Below, piece by piece: positions 34,377 through 45,484 of a stretch of 64,000 bases of DNA (positions are counted from its first letter, which is position 1; every line of letters starts with the position of its first letter). A program made the translations under genes and the position numbers. Source of the DNA: Symsagittifera roscoffensis (Eukaryota > Xenacoelomorpha > Acoela > Convolutidae); assembly GCF_963678635.1 (NCBI RefSeq), contig NC_087062.1:57862129-57926128 (forward strand), in the 5' to 3' direction. A model generated the notes under the pieces. The model searched no databases. It had not been told where the DNA came from and was given only the letters and a program-made list of their open reading frames with translations.

Positions 34377-35146
34377 TTGGATGTTTCGTAGATATTTAGT
34401 ATTTCAGTAATTTTTTCAATCAGGTCTGTGTCTGATTCTTGTATGTTATTTATATGTGTAGTATTTGTTTCAACCCCATTAACATATTGTAGTTTTAGAT
34501 TTTCTGTTTCTTCGAGTTTTATTGTGATTTCTGCTTGTTCTAGTTTATCTACTAATTTTCGAAAATCTAAATCTGGTTCTCGAATTGAGGAAGGATGAGA
34601 TGCTCTCTTTTTTATAGCTATTTTCCTTAATTGAGGTGTTAAGGTCATCATTAAAATTTCTGTCATTTTTGTGTTTTTGTAATCATGTGTATTAAGTGAA
34701 TATGCTTTTCGAACTAGTGTTTCGATTCGTACTGCTAATTGTTTGATTGTTTCATTTGTTAATCTGCGGATTTCGTTGGATAAAACTCTTTGATGTTGTT
34801 TGTTTCTTTCAGAATCAAACATTTTTGAAAATTGTTGTGTGATTCTTTTCCAGTCTGATTTTATTTCTATGGGTAATACTGAAAACCATCTTTGAGCTGC
34901 GCCATCTAGGGTTGTTTGTATTAACGCTGTGCGTCTATGTATCCAATTTTGATGTAATGGCGTATTAATTGGTTCGGGTCCTATATTTAAAATTAAATTT
35001 GCTGTTACTGCATTTAGATAATCTTCTACAGAATATTCAGGGTCTGTTCCTGTGAATACCATTAATGGTTTATTCGATGTTATTGATGATCCACCCATAA
35101 GGTATGGATTCATAGTCATCTGTAGTGATTCTGCGGCATTTGGCAT
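34370..35146 (-). CDS. gag: E2 Gag capsid domain
   Basis: 258 open codons with a retrotransposon capsid signature: WIHRRTALIQTTLDGAAQRW, a Trp-rich middle (PIEIKSDWKRITQQFSKMF) and a helical end (RKLVDKLEQAEITIKLEE). E3 keeps the same domain at 44370-45070 at clearly recognisable similarity. The frame is terminated early by a 1-nt change ahead of the zinc knuckle. Capsid self-assembly is the expected role. Confidence 0.8.
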   Translation of the reverse strand: MPNAAESLQMTMNPYLMGGSSITSNKPLMVFTGTDPEYSVEDYLNAVTANLILNIGPEPINTPLHQNWIHRRTALIQTTLDGAAQRWFSVLPIEIKSDWKRITQQFSKMFDSERNKQHQRVLSNEIRRLTNETIKQLAVRIETLVRKAYSLNTHDYKNTKMTEILMMTLTPQLRKIAIKKRASHPSSIREPDLDFRKLVDKLEQAEITIKLEETENLKLQYVNGVETNTTHINNIQESDTDLIEKITEILNIYETSKL

Positions 35147-35164
35147 TTGTGAAAAATTTGAAAG

Positions 35165-35765
35165 TTAATTTTTTGTGATTTCATGTTGTTGTAAATAATA
35201 TGGTAGTGGGATTTTATTTTGCATTTGTGTTGGTTGATAAGAATGCATAATCATTGGGTTTTGTGGTTGTATAGGTTGAAAAGATTGCGTGTTAAATGGG
35301 TTTTGTGTATGCATTTGTTGTGGATTTTGTATATCTGTTGGATTTTGTGGGTAAATTTTCATATTTTGAGATGGTTGAGATTGTCGCGGTCTCTGTGTGC
35401 GATATTCTTTAGTATATGGTGCAAAAATATCTGGTTGATGATTATCATGGTCATCAGATAATAAATAGTTTGTGTTATATGGTGTATGTTGTTTATTTTT
35501 ATTTTTGTTGAAAAAATGGGTAATTTTCACGATAATCCTATGTAGGTTGTGGATTATCTGGAAAAGTTACTGAATTGGTCGATGATTTTGGGAGATTCCA
35601 ATAATGGGAACATACGTGATTTAAATGTTGTGTATTTTTTCGGGGAGGTTGATTTGTTTTTGGTTGGTGAGCATAATTATAATTGTGTTCTATAAATGTG
35701 TTTCTTGTGAACGGTTTTCGTGTTTTTGACGGTATTGTCATTGGTCTATACGTTTGATAGTCCAT
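35165..35765 (-). CDS. E2 Gln/Pro/Asn-rich N-terminal Gag region
   Basis: Two open segments (35765-35538 and 35530-35165) encode low-complexity sequence rich in Gln, Pro and Asn (for example FQPIQPQNPMIMHSYQP). They lead into the capsid frame with only 18 bp between stop and ATG. E3 has a similarly composed ORF at 43840-44187. It probably is the matrix-like front of Gag. A frame break near 35535 separates the halves. Confidence 0.5.
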
Positions 35766-36885
35766 ATGTGAATATTTTGGAGCAACCGAAGATTTAACGG
35801 TTGATTGTAAGGTTACCTGTGTTAGTGAAGTATTTGTTTTTCTTGGTGTTGTCAGATTGGGGCGTATTGGTGAAATACTTTGTTGTGTAGTTGTTGCTGT
35901 TGTTTGGACGATTTCTTCGTTTATGAAGTATGATGGTGTTTGAATATCTTGCTATGTATGACTGTTGAATTTAAGCTGTTATTTCGTGTATCAGGTAAAA
36001 ATGTATTATAATTTAATTGTGTTGCGTCAATGATTAATGGTATTACTTTTACATAACCTCTGTGGAAAGATATTGTACTTATTGCTTGACTCGAGATATC
36101 TTGTGGAATATTCAGAAATGCTGGATGAGACCAGTCAGGTTCCCAAACGTAATCTGATTGTTCTGAAAGGACAGTGTCGTCATTGGTATTTTGAGGTCTG
36201 AAATTTTTTCTTGCTTGTGAAATTAAATCTAAATTGTGGGTGAAATAATCTATTATAAACCATGCTAAAATCTTTTGTAAATCATGTTTAGTGTTTTGTG
36301 AAACATCTTCTTTAGTAAAATTTTCGCGAATTATAAGTAGAAATGTTGAAAATACTGTGATTTCATTTCGTACTTTTGTATTTTTGGATGTTTCGGTTGG
36401 TGATATACTTTGAACTTCTGTTTTTCCTAATAAAGATATATAACTATATATTACTGCAAAAACTTCGTTAGTGAATTTGGAGTTTGCTCTTTGTGAATTA
36501 TGATATTGTATGCTTTTGATATTTTCTATGAATACTTTTGAAAAATCTAATTGAATGTCGTCTGTTTGAATTACATTTTTACGATGGGCTGTATTTGGTG
36601 TGCTGGATTCTATGGTGTAGATTCCATATTGTTGTGTTAGATTACATATGTCTTTCAAATAATGTTCAAAAAGTTGTTTTTTGATTTTTGCATCTGGGAA
36701 TTTTGCTTTGCATGGACTGATTCCTGGTTCAACAAATTTACGATTAAGTTCTTACAAAATCGTGTTTGTCCCCTATCATCGAGTGAATCTATAAGAAAGG
36801 GAAAAACTGCTTCTTCATTTGGATTTTCGTCACTTTGAGTGTGGCTCATTTTTTCGTTTGATGACTGTTTATATATAACTATCAT
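35766..36885 (-). pseudogene. E2 ORF-b, conserved protein ahead of gag
   Basis: Open segments 36885-36655 and 36658-35921 overlap by 4 bp in different frames and continue, in a third frame, towards 35766. The second segment is well ordered: DLQKILAWFIIDYF, then LDLISQARKNFRP, YVWEPDWSHPAFLNIPQDIS and SFHRGYVKVIPLIIDATQL. E3 has the same blocks at 42750-43478 (VWDPDWSHS, IPTDISS). No known domain was recognised. A gene at this place, before gag, is unusual for Ty3/gypsy elements. Confidence 0.6.
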
Positions 36886-36890
36886 TGTGT

Positions 36891-37294
36891 CTAATTGGTT
36901 GATTCCAATTTTACAGGTGTACTGGTTTGTGTTTTTATATTGCTTTTTATTCTTCTTTTTCCTCTTTTTGATGAATTTGAAGTTGTTTCTGAGTCGGAAA
37001 AATATAATTGATCATGAATGGGACAATTTTTATCTATTGATTCTTTTAATTTGTATAGTCCGTCTACACTATTGGCTTCTGATTCAGAAAATGCGTTTCT
37101 ATTTTTTGAAAACCTTTTTCGTGTGATTTGTCTTTGTTTGTTTATAATTTTTCTTTTTTCTGTTTGTCGTTTTGTTCGAAAATATCCAACTGTTTGTGTA
37201 TGTGGAGTGATTACAAGATCATATTTTTGGTTATCTATTTCACAATTGAGTAAAGCGATTGTTTGTTTTTTTTTCCTAAATTTTTGAATGACAT
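36891..37294 (-). pseudogene. E2 ORF-a, small basic protein, first ORF of the element
   Basis: The frame starts at ATG 37294 and is open to TAG at 36891 except for a 1-nt shortage in a run of nine A (37267-37275 region). The middle is rich in Lys and Arg (FRTKRQTEKRKIINKQRQ), followed by an acidic patch (FSDSETTSNSS) and a second basic patch (KRGKRRIKS). E3 has the same protein at 42216-42615. A nucleic-acid-binding or nuclear role is only a guess from composition. Confidence 0.55.
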
Positions 37295-38518
37295 AGGTTT
37301 AGGATGAGGGATGCAAGAAGTTGTTAGCTATTTTTATTTTTCTAGATTGTTAGTCCTTACGATTTTTTGGTTAGCTTAACCTGGGTCTTTTTGTTCAGGG
37401 TTGGAGAGAAAAGTATATCGATTCCGAAGAAAGATTTTTCACTTTCTCGTGGCTAGTCTAGGTCAAGGTGTTAACTTACTTAATCTTACTTAGGGGTAGT
37501 GATTGTGTTCAAGGGTTGGAGAATAGTAAATCGATCCACAAGGTTCAGGTATAACTAGAACGCAAGTAGTTCGTTAGATACTATTTTAAACCTACTAAGT
37601 CTAAGATCTATCCTAGGTCTGGTAAGAGGAGGGTTCAAGTGAAGGATGAATAACCGAAGTTCTTCACTGTTTAGCTTAATTTGAATGGTTAGTTTTATTT
37701 AAAATTTTCTATTAGTCTTGGGTCTTTTGAAAAGGTTGGATAGTGAATCGACGTTTGAGGTCGTTAGACAATTGCTAAGTGGGTGGGAGAGAACAAAATT
37801 GTTCTTTTTGATCCAAGGATAGGCCTTGATGATCAGGTTTTAAATTTAATGAGATAAAAAAATTATAAAGATCCAAGGATAAGCGTTGATGATCTGATTT
37901 TTAAATAAAGTGAGTTTAAATTTAAAATGGTTTAAATTTTTTCAGTGAAAAGATTTAGTTTTTTAATGATGTTAGTGAGCTTATGATTGCTGTTATGTTT
38001 AGGCGATGAAGCTGGAACAACAGGATGGTTTATTACTACTAACTATTTATTGTCATGCTACTAATTTTTATTTTTATTTTCAATAAATATTTTTCAAAAA
38101 TGTTTCATATAATACTGCTGCAGAAATTAGGAAAACGATCTGAGATCTTTTTATCAATCGTTATTGTACATTAATAATTTTGTTTAGCGCCTGAAATGAT
38201 CTTGAAGACTTAATTCAAAATTTTGAGTTTGCAAATGAAAATCTAAATTCATTGTTAATAAGATTCTAAATATAAAAGTTTGTGTTGGCTTTTGCCGTAC
38301 AATCATAAAACTAAATGGTAAGTTTCTACGTAGTCATATATCGTCTCTTGTCCGAGGTCTTCTTCCGATACCGGGTAGTTCTAGTATTGTTCGGAATATC
38401 GGCTCTGATCTATTGAGTCGTAGAGACGTTTCAATTAAGTTATTATCGTGTAACATTTTGAAAATGTTTTGTCTAATTTCTATATTTGGTTAATTCTAAG
38501 CTATTAAGGTCTTATTCG
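37295..38518 (-). promoter_or_regulatory. E2 leader with repeated motifs and hairpins
   Basis: 1.2 kb between the primer-binding site and ORF-a. It holds three degenerate copies of a motif like GGTTGGAGAATAGTAAATCG (plus strand 37394-37422, 37508-37535, 37727-37752) and two copies of a GATC-bounded hairpin (37810-37834, 37870-37894). Both sets recur in the E3 leader in the same order. Packaging, dimerisation or translation signals are plausible; none is proven. Confidence 0.55.
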
Positions 38519-38536
38519 AGACTTATGGTCGCACCA
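38519..38536 (-). promoter_or_regulatory. E2 primer-binding site
   Basis: On the minus strand, TGGTGCGACCATAAGTC starts 2 bp (TC) after the LTR end. TGG is the complement of a tRNA 3' CCA. E3 has TGGTGCGACTGTATGTC at the same place. The implied tRNA would end in TCGCACCA; its identity was not resolved. Confidence 0.75.
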
Positions 38537-38538
38537 GA

Positions 38539-38948
38539 TGAGTAAGGACCGAAGTGGTTAACTCATAGAGTAATTTTGGATAGGGTACACCGTCTGCTCG
38601 TCACGCTATCTTATTTTCGGCCGGATAGATTCGTGCAACTTCTTAGTCTAATACCGATCCTAATCTTACTCTTATATCTGCTAGTCTCAGGGTGTTTAAC
38701 TAGTCTCTGCTAGGCTCAATAGATCTAGAGTATACTAGCTTATTGCAACTACTGAAGTTCTCTTGGAGAGGCAACTAATTTCTAAGTTAAATTCAAATCT
38801 CTCTAGTGCTGAAATTACAAGTAATTTCAGCACTTACAAATAAGTGGGTTGTTAGTTAGATGGATTATGATTGGTTAATATTAAATATTTTACAGTGGTA
38901 AAATATCTAATTTATCCAAAAACAAAATGTAGTTTAAATCATGTTCCA
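38539..38948 (-). mobile_element. E2 5' LTR
   Basis: 410 bp, from TGGAACATG at 38948 to TTACTCA at 38539 on the minus strand, the same length as the 3' LTR. A perfect 13-bp hairpin with a 2-nt loop lies at 38806-38833, directly followed by a 6-bp hairpin (CACTTA/TAAGTG). AAAA at 38949-38952 repeats the left flank of the 3' LTR. Confidence 0.9.
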
Positions 38949-38952
38949 AAAA

Positions 38953-40821
38953 CTTTGGAAAACAGATCTGAGCATCTTAAAATCTATTTCAGATCTTGTC
39001 CAGATGAATTCCCTAATAAGATCAAAACACAAATCTGATTGACACAATCCTCAAATTAGCTGTTGAGACTGTTATTAAACGCCAATTTAGAACCTTGAAA
39101 TTTATTTTTGAAGAATTAAATCTAAGTAGCTTTTTTCACTAAATCAAGTTTAGTTCAGTATAACCGATCACGTTTTTGGTAGACAGTACAGTACAAAATT
39201 TTGTGTGAATTCAAAAACCATGGCTGGCGAAGTGGTGAAGTAACAGATGATAAAACAAATTTTTCATCCAAAAAGCAGTGTTCTCCCAATCCCAAATAGG
39301 GACAAGGAAAACCGGTTACTGGGCAAGTAGCATAAAATGTTCCGACCATAGTCTTAGACAATAAAACAAAACTTTTTTTTTCAAATTAGTCTAGCTTTTT
39401 CTTCATGGAGTTATCAAAGGATATGATAAAAAAAACTAGAGATTACGCATATTCGACAATCGACAGTCATAGTAAAATAAGCAAAAATTACAACAAAGTT
39501 TGTAGAAATAAGACTAAAAAAAAAACAAATAAAATTTTAAAAAAACTCAAACATTTTATCAATTTTCTTTACAATTTTTAGAATTTTCGAAGATTTGATT
39601 CCAAAAATGCTTTGAGAAACTAACTTCACCTGAATTAAACTAAGTTTCACAGCTTAAATTAAATTTTTATAAGCTATTATGTTGTTAAAATATGCTATTG
39701 TCAGACTGCTCGCTCACGTTATTTGCTCGGAGTCATTCAAATCACGACTGAAAAAGCTTGAATGTGATATATGACCCAACCCTTTACAATTAATTTTGTG
39801 GTACCTGATTTAGTTTGAAAAATGTTTAAAAAATCGAAGCAATCAAATACAAAATTCGTCCCCACTGTTATATGTTCGCAACACTCACTCAAAAAATCAT
39901 CTGATTTTGAAGAAAAAATTTATGACCCAGAGAAAAACTTAATAATCAAAAGAGGCAAATAATGGGTTATACAGGTTATACAGTAACAAATACTAAACCT
40001 CGTTAACATCATCTTAAATTTTGTTTAAAATTTATTCCTCGTTCTAAAATTTATATTAGTTTTTTACTTCTAGTAACACATGGGCAGGAATTTAGATAAA
40101 ATTTAAAACTAAAGATTATGAAACCTAACATCTCCAAAACTTTCTTCGAGAAGTTTAATTTTGAGTTGATCAAAAGATCAACTTAAAATAGTTTCTGAAT
40201 ATAACTATCAACTTTTTTTTCTCTTTTTTTTGTAATTGATTTCAATTTTATAAAACGATCTGGCTAAAAACAACAATCTAATAATTTTTGAAATAATTTT
40301 TGTTGAAGTGTTTTTATGTTCAGTAGTTTGCTCAAACAAACTTGAAATGGCCGCATACCAATCTCACATAGCTACGAAAGCATCTTGAAAAGTTTTTAAA
40401 TTTTACTGCGCTATAGTTTGCTTGAATAACTGTTAAAATTTTGTGAACCGATTAAAAATATAAAAACAATAGATGGTTTTTTTAATGATTTTTTCATGGA
40501 GATATAAGGGCTCGTTGCCTCTGAAACTTTGAGAAAAGTTATTTATTTCACTAGTTACACAATAGTTAATTATATCACTCGACCCATTCCGATTGTTATT
40601 TTGCGCAAGAAAAAAGTTAAAAAAATAAGCTCATCCGAAAACAAAGCACGGCCCCAATCGGAACAATATCTCAAAAAAATATTCATCTGGGTTATCCATT
40701 TACGGCAATTCTCAATACTCAACCTCATTTCGTCAATTAATTGCACCTGAATTTTTCTTTATATTTGTCTCTTCAAAGTTCTTTGGAACTTCAAAAAAAT
40801 TTCAAATGATCGGAACAAAAA
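38953..40821. other. Spacer between the head-to-head elements E2 and E3
   Basis: 1.87 kb of AT-rich DNA with only short scattered frames and no match elsewhere in the window. Nothing supports a gene. Confidence 0.45.
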
Positions 40822-40911
40822 CTCCGGCCGAAAATAAGATAGCGTGACGAACAGACGATGTGAACCCTATCTGAAATTACTTTATGTGTACAGACCAAAG
40901 GTCATAACTCA
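40822..40911 (+). mobile_element. E3 5' LTR, truncated
   Basis: Only the last 90 bp of the LTR remain, from CCGGCCGAAAATAAGATAGC to the terminal AACTCA. The rest is absent, and unrelated DNA precedes it. Confidence 0.75.
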
Positions 40912-40913
40912 TC

Positions 40914-40931
40914 TGGTGCGACTGTATGTCT
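40914..40931 (+). promoter_or_regulatory. E3 primer-binding site
   Basis: TGGTGCGACTGTATGTC begins two bases after the LTR end, exactly as in E2, and the following CTCGAACAAGACCTTA is shared with E2 too. Confidence 0.7.
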
Positions 40932-42215
40932 CGAACAAGACCTTATTTTAGAATTAGACAATTAAACTTAGAATTAGACAATTGCAAAATTGCAAAAAAT
41001 GTTAGATGGAATAGACAATTAAACAGAAATGTCTGTACATCTCCATAAATCTACCCTAGTTATCCAAACTATACAAGAAAAACCAGGTATTGCAAGAAGA
41101 ACAAGATCAAGGCGTGATAAACGATCAGGAAACGGACCAATCTACTACATTACAATACGACGAAAACTGTAAAAAGTTTTTGTATTTAGAATACTTTAAG
41201 CAGCAAACTTAGATTTTCATTTATTGACATGAAAAATATCTGAAGAATAATTTTTCAACAACTCATTTGATGCTAAATCTAATAATTAAACAATAAAGAC
41301 AGATAAAAAGAATACAAGTCCTTTCGCCAAAATCTGCAGTAAATCAAAACTTTTGAATAGATAAATTAATGAATAAAAAATACAAAAATCAAATGGTAAT
41401 AAATTTCATTGATAGTTTCATTTATTCACACAAATCATCATTTTTTCCATCCCAGCTCACCTAAAACATAACAGCATAAAGTCAAAAAACTAACATCATT
41501 TTAACTTTAACTTTTGAACTTTCCTAAAACTTAGACTTTTACATAAAAACATATCGAAGCTTTCCATATTTCATTTTTAGTTCATAAACAGATCATCAAG
41601 GTTTCCTTGGATCTTTAAATTCACTTAAAACTAAACTTATTTTATTCAATTCCGATCATCAAGGCTTCCCTTGGATCAAATCAGAGCATTTTTGTTCTCC
41701 CCACCCCATAATTTTAAAAGTGTCTAACGACCTCAAACGTCGATCCACTCTGCAACCCTTATAAACGACCCAGGAGCAATAAAATTTTTTGAAAAAACTA
41801 ACCATTTTAATCAAGATAGACAGTGAAGAGCTTCGGTTACTCATTCTTCACTTGATCCCTTCCTTTTACATGACACAGGCTAAAACCCTTAAATAATTAG
41901 CAAGTCATAAAAAAGTATCTAACGATCTACCTATGTTCTAACTATACCTGAACATTGTGGATTGATTTACTATTCTCCAACGCTTGATCACAAATGAAAA
42001 CCCCTAGGTTAGATCAAGTAAGTCAATCGTAAATTAAAACCTAGTCACGAGAAAGTAAAAAATCATTCTCACGAATTGATATACTCTCTCTTCAACCCGT
42101 CAACGACAATTTATGCCACAAGTTAGGATAATCACACACAAAATCCGTTAGAATTAACAGTTTAGGAAAATAGAAACTCTAACCCCCGAGTATTACACCC
42201 ATCATCCTAAACCTG
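40932..42215 (+). promoter_or_regulatory. E3 leader
   Basis: This corresponds to the E2 leader. It carries two hairpins bounded by GATC (41591-41613 and 41653-41676, each with a perfect CAAGG/CCTTG stem) and three copies of the repeated motif (about 41738-41760, 41959-41982, 42074-42100). No gene was seen in this part. Confidence 0.55.
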
Positions 42216-42615
42216 ATGCCAAGAGATAATCTAGGCAGTAAACAAACAATCTTATTACATAATTGCTTAATTAAAAACAAAAGATTCGATCTTGTAATCA
42301 AACCGCACAGACAAAAGATAGGTTATTCTAGATCAAAAAGACAAATACGGAAAAAAAACAACAATAACAAAACAAAAGAAAATTATCAAAAGAAGATTTT
42401 CAAAAAGACGAAACGCAGTTTCAGAATGAGAGATAAACATATTACAGGAACTTCAAGACTTGAAAGATTCAATAAATGAAAATAACCGGATAGAAAAACA
42501 AAAATTATTTTGTGACTCAGAAGCTACAACACCATCATCAGTTAAAGGAAAACGCAGAACAAAGAAATCATACATTAACAAAACAGAAGCCTATGTAATT
42601 GGAAACAACCAATAA
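42216..42615 (+). pseudogene. E3 ORF-a, small basic protein
   Basis: Starts MPRDNLGSKQTILLHNC and keeps the E2 pattern: DLVIKPHRQKIGYSR, a long Lys/Arg/Asn stretch, the CDSEATTPSS acidic patch, then GKRRTKKS near 42555. The frame breaks near 42480. Recognisable similarity despite decay supports ORF-a as a genuine gene of the family. Confidence 0.55.
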
Positions 42616-42749
42616 GACATATTGAAAGTTACACATTAACAGCTCTACAAAGCAAAAACGATAGATTACAGCAAAAAGTTCAACGATAACTCGAAACTTT
42701 CATTTTTTATACAACTACAAAGTGATCCCGCCCGAGGACAAGTTCAATT

Positions 42750-43500
42750 TTGTCACAATTTAATTATAAATTTGTTCAAAAAGGAAATAGCCCATGTTCA
42801 CAAAAATTTCCTGAACTCAAAATAAAACGACAATTCCTTGATAACTATCTCAAAAGTATATGTCATATTACATCAATCTACGGTATATTCACATTTGAAA
42901 TCTTTTCATTACAATCAAATCACCCTACACAAGATGATATTTATGCAGAAATCTCAAAAATTTTGACAGATTATAAAAAAAATTTAAAAATCAAATTTCA
43001 CAAAGAGCAAATTCAGTATTCAATAATGATGTTTTTAAAATTATTTGTAGCTTTATGTCTGTATTAAAATTGAAAAAAAACAAGATGAATCACCGCCTCA
43101 ACTGTTAGACAAAAAACTATTTCTTCTCAAAAATTTTAGATGCAATCCGTGAAACGTTATTAGTAACAAAATTTAACAAATTGACAAAGATGATCTACGA
43201 AGAAAAGTAGCATGGTTCATAATTGCTTATTTTTTCCTTACATTGATCTCATACCACAATCAAGAAAAATTTTTCGACCACAAAGCTCAGACGATAAAAT
43301 TATATTAGCAGAGGAAACAGATCATGTTTGGGACCCTGATTGGTCTCATTCGTCAATTATTAATATACCAACTGATATATCAAGTACAGCAATCACTACT
43401 GTTTCTGTTAATAAAAACTATGTTAGAATAACTCCACCTACTATTGCTGCCACACCTTTAGATTATAATTCAATTTAAACTGATAGAACAGGAAATATTA
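42750..43500 (+). pseudogene. E3 ORF-b remnant
   Basis: 42750-43067 resembles the first part of E2 ORF-b (SIYGIFTFE beside the E2 QQYGIYTIE). 43212-43478 matches the second part strongly (IDLIPQSRKIFRPQSSDD, HVWDPDWSHSSIINIP). Stops and frame changes separate them. From 43500 to 43840 only fragments of the Thr/Pro-rich part remain. Confidence 0.55.
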
Positions 43501-43839
43501 GTTTGAATTCCACATTCATTATTACACAAGAAAAACGAAATAGAACAAGAATTTTTACACAACGTAATGTTTAAACCCTTTCACATTTTATTTTTGAAGA
43601 AATAGTTGAAACAATGCTCAATAAAGCATTTCTCCCATTAATTCTACACTTACAACTCCACAAAACAAAAATAACGCATTTCCACATACAACTATACAAT
43701 CCACAGTAAAACCTTCTGTTACCCCAAAAAATTCACAAACAGATTATCAAACATTGGACCAGCAACGCCATCACGACAAACCAATAAACAATAAGCGTCT
43801 TATAGAAACAGTTTTTCAGATCATAACTACAACCTTTTT

Positions 43840-45484
43840 GTGAAAAATAAAATAACAAAACCTCCCTATTTGAACAGTCGTCAAAATCAACCACAGGCAC
43901 AAAACTACAGCCGACAAGTACCTCAACAAGCCTCTCACTCAGATTTTTTCAACGATCAACAACAAGCTGCAGGGGATCGTAGCAAAAACTTTCCGTTCTT
44001 TCAACAAAAAAATTTAACTAATAAACATTTTCAAAGAAATCAACCACATTATACAGAAAATGAAGACTATTTTAGCCAAAATCAACAACAATTTTCTACA
44101 AATCAAAAAAATTATGAATGGAATTTCGATCAACCAGATCTTATTTATCAACCAGATCTTTTTGAATCATATACACAAAAAGTATAAACAAAACAATTAA
44201 GGCAAATGTTTTCTCCAAAATAAAACTCAGCATCATATAATAAACTTCCAAGCGCAAAATCCTATAAATACACAAAGTTATCAACAAACGCGAAAGCAAA
44301 ATAAAATCCTAACATCATATTATTCACAACAACATGAAATTACAAGAAGACAGTTTACAAATTTTACTCAAATACCAAATGCCGCAGAATCACTTCAAAT
44401 CACTCTGAATCCATATCTCATGGGTAGATCTTTTAAATCTTTCAATAAAGCACTAATGGTATTAACAGGAACAGATCCTGATTACTCAACAGAAATTTAT
44501 TTAAACACAATCACAACTAAATTATTTTTAAAATTAAGACCAGAACCAATAAATATGCCACTTCATCAAAATTGGATACATAGACGCACAGCTCTAATCT
44601 AAACCACACTTGATGGGGTAGCCCAATAAGGATTTTCAATTTTACCTTTAGACATTAAATCAGACTGAAAAAGATTGACACAAGAATTCTCAAAAATATT
44701 CGACTCTGAAAGAAGTAAACAAAATCAAAAAATTCTATGCAATGAAATCCGTAAATTACCTAAGGAAACAATTATGCAACTCGCAGTAAGAATCGAAACA
44801 CTGGTAAGAAAAACATTTTCTCTCAATACGCATGATTATAAAAACACAAAGATGACAGAAGTCTTAATGATGACTCTAACACCAGAATTACGAAAAAAAG
44901 CAAAAAAAAAGAGAGCATCACATCCATCTTCAATTCGAGAACCTGATATCAACTTCCGAAAACTAGTGGACAAATTAGAACAAGCTTAAATCACTATGAA
45001 ATTGGAAGAAACAGAAAATTCAAAACTACAATACGTAAACAACATCCATACAACTACTTCAAAAATAAATGACATTCATGACTCCGACACTGAACTAGCT
45101 GAAAAAATCACTCAAATATTGAATATCTACGAGAAAAACCCAAATTTTAAAGGTAAACCAGCATTTAAAAAATGGTATAACTATTGCCGTAGATATGGAC
45201 ATAGCACCGCTGAATATAGACAAAAACGACAAGATATTCAAAACAAACCACAAAAACATAGAGAACCACGTAAATCCTTTTATCAGTACATGAAAAGACC
45301 AGAATTTACCAAAAAAAAATTTCACAGTAATAATATTTCAGAAAAAACACTCCCAGATAACTATAATAACTATAGACAACATTCACCTTATCGAAATACC
45401 TATCGCAGAAGATCTGCAGATCGAAGAAATTCGCCATATTTCTCACAATACAGATATAGTAGATCAAACAGTCAAAATAACTAA
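43840..45484 (+). pseudogene. gag: E3 gag
   Basis: 43840-44187 is the Gln/Asn-rich front. The capsid follows in pieces, 44420-44602 (LHQNWIHRRTALI), 44675-44989 and 44996-45484, separated by stops. The zinc-knuckle position reads YNYCRRYGHSTAEY, so two of the four metal ligands are lost. An Arg/Ser/Tyr-rich tail (YRNTYRRRSADRRNSPYF) follows, like that of E2. Confidence 0.7.

Larger units (their letters stand above)
19844..38948 (-). mobile_element. E2, a 19.1-kb env-bearing Ty3/gypsy LTR retrotransposon
   Basis: The borders are two 410-bp direct LTRs (TGGAAC to ACTCA, read on the minus strand) and a 4-bp AAAA duplication at 19840-19843 and 38949-38952. Inside, in sense order, lie a primer-binding site, a long leader, ORF-a, ORF-b, gag, zinc knuckle, Ser/Arg-rich tail, protease, linker domain, RT, RNase H, integrase, a P/S/T-rich ORF, an env-like gene, two more ORFs and a 1.8-kb 3' noncoding region. 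RT preceding integrase makes it Ty3/gypsy. By eye the LTRs differ at about 20 of 410 positions, so the insertion is not recent. Several frames are broken. Confidence 0.9.

Noticed and set aside
34370..34400. Programmed frameshift between capsid and zinc knuckle in E2
   Set aside because: The downstream frame meets a stop within a few codons, before the knuckle, and no good slippery heptamer is present. E3 is open through this point. A mutation is simpler.
22060..37290. Many 60-100-codon plus-strand frames rich in Phe, Leu and Cys
   Set aside because: They are antisense shadows of the A/C-rich E2 coding strand.
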